In this document: one piece after another, positions 60,103-64,000 of the stretch
Position numbering within the stretch: the first letter of the stretch is position 1
How the letters are laid out: every line of letters starts with the position of its first letter
Assembly (NCBI RefSeq): GCF_000016505.1
Contig: NC_009706.1
Location: forward strand, 2,976,001-3,040,000
From: Clostridium kluyveri DSM 555
GTDB lineage: Bacteria; Bacillota; Clostridia; Clostridiales; Clostridiaceae
Length of the DNA: 64,000 nt
Reading direction: 5' to 3'
Made by a program: the position numbers and the translations under genes
Notes under the pieces: generated by a model
The model's database searches: none
What the model saw: only the letters and a program-made list of their open reading frames with translations
Told to the model about the DNA's origin: nothing

Positions 60103-60549
60103 CTACAAAACCCCTTTGCTTCTGACTAAACAATAAAAACCATACGCTGAAATATATGCTCCTAAATATGAAACAAATGTCCAGAACATATTCCATCCAT
60201 TACCGTATACTCCTCTTCCTAAAATCAACATTAGTAGTTCAGTTACAGTTGTTAATAATGAAAAAATGAATATAAGATAGTATAGTTTACTTATTCCTTT
60301 ATATAAAAGAAATACAAAATAGGTACCGATAATTGGATATATACCTAAATTTAATGGCAATGAAGCAAAAACATTATACTCATAAGGTTTTATCCTCCAA
60401 AACCTGAAATAAAATCCTATCATATTAATTGTGTAAGTTACTGCACATCCAAAAGGATATATAACGAGAAAAAGTCTTTTTTCCCTGATGTAAATATATA
60501 CACCTAGTATCCATGGAATTAAGAAACCGATAATAATATTAAACGCCAT
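60103..60549 (-). CDS. CBO0543-family membrane protein, copy 1
   Basis: About 148 residues and five membrane spans. The family pattern contains IREKRLFLVIYPFG, INMIGFYFRFWRIKPYEYNVFASLPLNLGIYPIIGTYFVF and ILGRGVYGNGWNMFWTFVSYLGAY. Function unknown. Start ATG 60549 after AAGAGG. The neighbouring gene 60714 is a paralogue. Confidence 0.85.
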   Translation of the reverse strand: MAFNIIIGFLIPWILGVYIYIREKRLFLVIYPFGCAVTYTINMIGFYFRFWRIKPYEYNVFASLPLNLGIYPIIGTYFVFLLYKGISKLYYLIFIFSLLTTVTELLMLILGRGVYGNGWNMFWTFVSYLGAYISAYGFYCLVRSKGVL

Positions 60550-60713
60550 CAATATACCTCTTTTATACGATTTTTATGTTACTATTTTCCCCTATAAATG
60601 AGTAAGTATCAGCATTGTTTTTAGTTTAATAAATATATATACCAAAACTTTCTATTTATAGGACTTTACAAATACTCATAAATGTTAATATTAGATATTG
60701 TGACCTAATTATA

Positions 60714-61160
60714 TTAAAATACTTTTGACTTTTTTAGTTGAACATAATACAAATAATTTAATATATATGGAATTAAGTATGATACGAAAGTGCAGCCTAT
60801 ATTCCACCCTCTTCTGTACACTATTCTTCCCATAATTACTCCAGCACCTTCAATAACTGTTGTTAATATAGTAAAAATAAATATCCAAATAAGAGGATTC
60901 ATTTTTTTATATTTTATATAATGAACCATCCATGCTGAAATCATAGGATAAATGCCAATATCAAAAGGTACATGAACTATTTCTCTATGGCCAAAAGGAT
61001 ACAGATCCCAAAAGCCAAAGTAAAATCCAAAAGCATTTATAGTATATGCAATAGAACTTTGAAAAGGCGCTATTGTTAATAAAACTTTTCTATCTTTAAA
61101 ATATAAAATCAAAATCAATACCCATGGAATTATTAGTGCAATAACAATATTCTCTAACAT
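60714..61160 (-). CDS. CBO0543-family membrane protein, copy 2
   Basis: About 148 residues. Same family landmarks: FKDRKVLLTIAPFQ, INAFGFYFGFWDLYPFGHREIVHVPFDIGIYPMISAWMV, IMGRIVYRRGWNIGCTFVSYLIPY. Start ATG 61160 follows AGAGGTGATC; the longer frame has no signal. Tandem duplicate of the 60103 gene, separated by about 160 bp. Confidence 0.85.
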   Translation of the reverse strand: MLENIVIALIIPWVLILILYFKDRKVLLTIAPFQSSIAYTINAFGFYFGFWDLYPFGHREIVHVPFDIGIYPMISAWMVHYIKYKKMNPLIWIFIFTILTTVIEGAGVIMGRIVYRRGWNIGCTFVSYLIPYILNYLYYVQLKKSKVF

Positions 61161-61324
61161 ATGATCACCTCTTATGCTAGTATTACCAATCAAAGCCATA
61201 TTCATATACAAATTTAAAAAGCACTCATAATTCAGTATCTTAAAGCTTCTTTTCATTTTTTAATCTTTCAATAACCTTTTTCTCTTTGATAAATCACCTC
61301 ACAACATAAGCAATTTACGTAAGG

Positions 61325-61876
61325 TTAAATATTTTTAATAACCCTGCATGGATTTCCTGCCGCGATTACATTATCTGGTATATTCTTGGTTACTACACTA
61401 CCTGCTCCTATAGTTGCGTTATCTCCAATTTTTACTCCCGGACATATTATCGCTCCACCACCAATCCAAACATTATTTCCTATAACAATCGGTTTAGCAT
61501 ATTCCTTACCAGTGAGTCTTTCGGCAGGATCAATCGAGTGAGTAGCAGTATAAAGTTGAACATTCGGTGCTAAAAGTACATTATCTCCTATTTTAACTTT
61601 ATTCACATCTAGTATTATACAACTATAATTAGCATAAAAATTTTCACCAACTTCAATATTATAGCCATAATCACAATAAAAAGGTGCTTCAATATAAAAC
61701 GAATCTTTTGCAGTAATGAGTTTCTTTAAAATCTCCTGTCTCTTATCTTTTCCACTTGGTTTTGAATGATTAAACTCAAAAATTAAATTTCTTGCATACT
61801 CTCTTTCTTTAGTTAACTCTTCATCACCTGCATAATAAAGATCACCTGCTAACATTTTTTCCTTTTCACTTTTCAC
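61325..61876 (-). CDS. maa: Maltose/galactoside O-acetyltransferase-like sugar acetyltransferase
   Basis: 183 residues; left-handed beta-helix acyltransferase of the LacA/Maa type. N-terminal MKSEKEKMLAGDLYYAGDEEL, hexapeptide-repeat core FYANYSCIILDVNKVKIGDNVLLAPNVQLYTATH, with catalytic His in TATHSI, then GNNVWIGGGAIICPGVKIGDNATIGAGSVV and AAGNPCRVIK at the end. Transfers acetyl from acetyl-CoA to sugars. No operon partner evident. Confidence 0.93.
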   Translation of the reverse strand: MKSEKEKMLAGDLYYAGDEELTKEREYARNLIFEFNHSKPSGKDKRQEILKKLITAKDSFYIEAPFYCDYGYNIEVGENFYANYSCIILDVNKVKIGDNVLLAPNVQLYTATHSIDPAERLTGKEYAKPIVIGNNVWIGGGAIICPGVKIGDNATIGAGSVVTKNIPDNVIAAGNPCRVIKNI

Positions 61877-62085
61877 TTTTCTTCATCCTCCATTTAATCC
61901 AATACTAATATTGTTTTTCCAATATTATTAATTAAGACAAATAAACTGTAATTTTATTATAGACAAATTATTATGCTACAACTTATAATAAGTTTCTTAT
62001 TCATTGTTTATAGTTCGGATTTTATGAGGTACTTATGCATTTTATCTGCTTAACATCGATTTAATGAGAAATGTTAGTACATAAT

Positions 62086-62631
62086 TTATATTCTTATACC
62101 TAATTCCTTTGCTTTCTTTAATGCATCGGTATTTTTAATGTCACCTTTATCAATTACACCAGGAACAATCAACTTTCCTACATCATTCCACTCCCTATTA
62201 ATGGCAATAAACTCATAGGATTTAATAATTCCATCAAATTTTTTCTTATCCTTTTCCTCCCCGCATACCAATAGCATACACTCTTTTATTTTCAAAGGCC
62301 TTTGACCTACAATGAAAGAATACAATTTATCAATAACAGCTTTTATTTGTGTAGGAAATGTGTACCAGTAAAGTGGCGTTGCAAACACGATTAAGTCAGC
62401 TTTTTCCAATAAGGGCACCAGTTCATCAAAATCATCTTTAAATGAACAGGCCACGCCCTTGCTAAAACAAGTATCACAGGCTTTACATCCGATGATATTT
62501 TTTTGAGCAGTTTCAAATTTCACAACTTGGTGTCCTGCTTCTATAGCGCCTTCTATAAAATCGTCTGCCATTAAATCGCTATTTCCACCATTTCTAGGAC
62601 TCCCTGTTAAAACCAAAACATTCTTTTTCAT
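62086..62631 (-). CDS. Flavodoxin-fold NAD(P)H oxidoreductase (iron-sulfur flavoprotein-like)
   Basis: 181 residues. FMN-binding LTGSPRNGGNSDLMADDF, a Cys cluster GCKACDTCFSKGVAC (about residues 48-63), ATPLYWYTFPTQIKAVIDKLYSF and a C-terminal helix. The Cys cluster is that of the NADPH-dependent FMN reductase/iron-sulfur flavoprotein group. Divergent from the MarR-type regulator, which may control it. AGGAGGTAG ribosome-binding site. Confidence 0.88.
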   Translation of the reverse strand: MKKNVLVLTGSPRNGGNSDLMADDFIEGAIEAGHQVVKFETAQKNIIGCKACDTCFSKGVACSFKDDFDELVPLLEKADLIVFATPLYWYTFPTQIKAVIDKLYSFIVGQRPLKIKECMLLVCGEEKDKKKFDGIIKSYEFIAINREWNDVGKLIVPGVIDKGDIKNTDALKKAKELGIRI

Positions 62632-62752
62632 GATCTACCTCCTAAATTTTATACTTTAAATTCCATTGAATTTCACTAAATTATATAATACAATAGATAA
62701 AAAATGAAGTACGCACATTTTGGTTATATACTAACATAAAGGAGAGTGTCCT

Positions 62753-62833
62753 ATGTCAATAGAAGATTGTAGTCCGACTCATCCAAATAAATATATTTTA
62801 CTGAAAGCCAAATCGAACATATATGTTGACTGA
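62753..62833 (+). CDS. Very short frame ahead of marR, 26 aa
   Basis: ATG 62753 after AAAGGAGAG. The product is MSIEDCSPTHPNKYILLKAK then SNIYVD. Good translation signal, but no family. It may be a leader peptide or the stub of a lost gene; its stop overlaps the -35 region of the next promoter. Confidence 0.35.
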   Translation: MSIEDCSPTHPNKYILLKAKSNIYVD

Positions 62834-62873
62834 TAGTTTTCATAGGAGTATAATGTAGTTGTCACAACAACTA
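62826..62873 (+). promoter_or_regulatory. marR promoter and operator
   Basis: TTGACT (62826-62831) and TATAAT (62849-62854), 17-bp spacing. Two bases after it lies the perfect 18-bp dyad TAGTTGTCACAACAACTA (62856-62873), ahead of GGTGGTG and ATG 62887. It is placed for autorepression by the regulator. Confidence 0.85.
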
Positions 62874-62886
62874 GGTGGTGATATAA

Positions 62887-63312
62887 ATGGAATTTAATTT
62901 AGATGATTCATTGGGGTTTATTCTAAACAAGTTGAATACAAAATTAAAAAATGAACTACTCCAACGACTAAAAGAATATGACGTTACACCAGAGCAATGG
63001 TCTGTACTTAACCGTTTATGGGTACAAGAGGGTATTACTCCTAGAGAGTTATCTGATATCATCTTTAAGGATAAGCCAAATACAAATCGTATTCTTGAAA
63101 AATTGCAAATCAAAAAATTGATTGTTAGAAAACCTCATCCAGTAGATAAAAGAGCTTTCCAAATCTTTTTGACGAAACGTGGCTGGACATTAAAGGATAA
63201 ATTAATTCCTATAGTTACGCAATTATTAGAAGAAACAACGATAGGAATAAGCAAAAGTAAAATCCTGGATATAAAAAAGCTATTAAATCAAATGTATGAT
63301 AATCTTAAGTAG
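62887..63312 (+). CDS. MarR-family transcriptional regulator
   Basis: 141 residues. The winged-helix core has VTPEQWSVLNRLWVQEGITPRELSDIIFKDKPNTNRILEKLQIKKLIVRKPHPVDKRAFQIFLTKRGW (residues about 33-105), with dimerisation helices at both ends. It binds an inverted repeat that is present ahead of its own start. Likely controls itself, the DUF169 gene behind it and possibly the divergent flavoprotein. Ligand unknown. Confidence 0.93.
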   Translation: MEFNLDDSLGFILNKLNTKLKNELLQRLKEYDVTPEQWSVLNRLWVQEGITPRELSDIIFKDKPNTNRILEKLQIKKLIVRKPHPVDKRAFQIFLTKRGWTLKDKLIPIVTQLLEETTIGISKSKILDIKKLLNQMYDNLK

Positions 63313-63323
63313 TTTTTTATCAC

Positions 63324-63364
63324 TTTAATTATCATGATAAGTAAGAATTATTATGATAATTAAA
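63324..63364 (+). repeat. 12-bp inverted repeat between marR and the DUF169 gene
   Basis: TTTAATTATCAT/ATGATAATTAAA with 17 bases between. No T-run, so either an operator of the following gene or a weak hairpin. Different from the marR operator. Confidence 0.6.
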
Positions 63365-63413
63365 TGGTAAATTTATATATAAATTATATCAAAATGAAAG
63401 TGGGGAAAATAAT

Positions 63414-64000
63414 ATGGAAAGCCGCTTAGTTAAAAGTTTAGATTTACATTATGAAGCGGTAGCTATTTTGCTTAGTAACGAAAAGCCTGAAGGTGCACTT
63501 CAAGGGAAAGAAGGAAAATGGAACTGTACAATTCCGCTATTTATTGCTGCAGCAAAAGGTAGAATATCAGTTTTTGAACGTAAAACGACAGTATGTTCTG
63601 GTGGTAAAGTAGGACTAGGGTTTGGGCAGTTTCCTAATTATCCAAATGGAATTGAATATTTTTTGACAGTTGGGAAAGAAGGCAAATTTGAAGGGGAAGG
63701 ATATATGAAAAATTCAGAACTAGGTGACGATTTTGTTAAGTGTTTACCAATAACTGATATTCCATATGAGTATGTTATATTTAAGCCCTTGTCACAAGTT
63801 GATATTACCAAAGAAAAACCTGAAATAATTGTGTTTTATGTCAATACCAATCAATTATCAGCACTTACGGTACTTGCAAACTATTATAGGGCAGGAAACG
63901 AAAATGTAATGATACCTTTTGCGTCAGGATGTCAATCTATTTTTCTTCTTCCTTATGCCCAGTCACAAAAAGAAAATCCGAAAGCAGTTGTAGGCTTAAC
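63414..64000 (+). CDS. DUF169 protein, 3' end outside window
   Basis: 195 codons present and still open at the window edge. Begins MESRLVKSLDLHYEAVAILL and contains the family pattern with WNCTIPLFIAAAKGRISVFERKTTVCSGGKVGLGFGQFP, EYFLTVGKEG, and YVIFKPLSQV. Function unknown; members are soluble and occur in anaerobes. It lies 101 bp after marR on the same strand with a separate inverted repeat ahead of it, and GTGGGG as ribosome-binding site. Confidence 0.85.
   Translation, partial: MESRLVKSLDLHYEAVAILLSNEKPEGALQGKEGKWNCTIPLFIAAAKGRISVFERKTTVCSGGKVGLGFGQFPNYPNGIEYFLTVGKEGKFEGEGYMKNSELGDDFVKCLPITDIPYEYVIFKPLSQVDITKEKPEIIVFYVNTNQLSALTVLANYYRAGNENVMIPFASGCQSIFLLPYAQSQKENPKAVVGL

Overview
The window is AT-rich chromosomal DNA of a Clostridium-type Firmicute (cluster I is my inference). 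This rests on the strong GGAGG ribosome-binding sites, many TTG/GTG starts, a Fur-type iron box, paired iron-dependent alcohol dehydrogenases, CWB2 cell-wall-binding repeats, a CBO0543-family membrane protein pair and a tiny sporulation-type protein. The exact species cannot be fixed from the sequence alone.

Layout. (1) 1-6.55 kb is core chromosome. It holds the 5' part of a beta-CASP metallo-ribonuclease, a DAHP synthase gene with a structured leader RNA, and a thiD-thiM-thiE thiamin salvage operon behind a TPP riboswitch with its own terminator. tRNA-Leu(CAA) and tRNA-Trp(CCA) follow. (2) 6.55-27.23 kb is integrative element 1, inserted in the 3' end of tRNA-Trp. It carries an integrase and excisionase, a P4-type primase-helicase, a 489-residue protein of unknown family, an origin-like hairpin region, membrane proteins and a recombination module (YqaJ exonuclease, DUF932, annealing-protein candidate). 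Its cargo is a CWB2 surface protein, a BcgI-like restriction-modification locus split by an IS3 element, and a DUF3791/DUF3990 cassette. (3) 27.23-42.70 kb is integrative element 2, in the same attachment site. It has an integrase, a Uma2 nuclease, a cI/Cro-like switch, a large primase, P27-type small terminase, an HK97 major capsid protein and a sigma-70-like factor. I see no large terminase, portal, protease or tail genes, which suggests a phage satellite. A 596-residue zinc-ribbon/HNH-like protein sits beside its right attachment site. (4) 42.70-44.0 kb looks like the ruined left end of a third element, and further phage debris continues to about 47.6 kb. (5) 44.0-64 kb is a mobile-element-scarred chromosomal region. 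It holds a cold-shock gene, two near-identical alcohol dehydrogenases, an IS110 element with a probable bridge RNA, a repeat field at 49.2-50.3 kb and a Fur-controlled NapH-like ferredoxin operon. A tRNA-Ala-like sequence lies in a 3' UTR, and a group II intron sits directly behind a terminator. Ferritin-like, acetyltransferase, flavodoxin-like, MarR and DUF169 genes complete it.

How it fits together. Three copies of the last 45-46 bp of tRNA-Trp (6501, 27187, 42658) mark a tandem array. About 70-80 bp inside each left junction is a pair of identical or near-identical 6-mers repeated with an 11-bp period: GGTCAC for element 1, GGGTTC/GGGTAC for element 2, GTTGTC for the remnant. For elements 1 and 2 the same pair recurs next to the right junction. 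This is what integrase arm sites should look like, and it supports the element boundaries independently of gene content.
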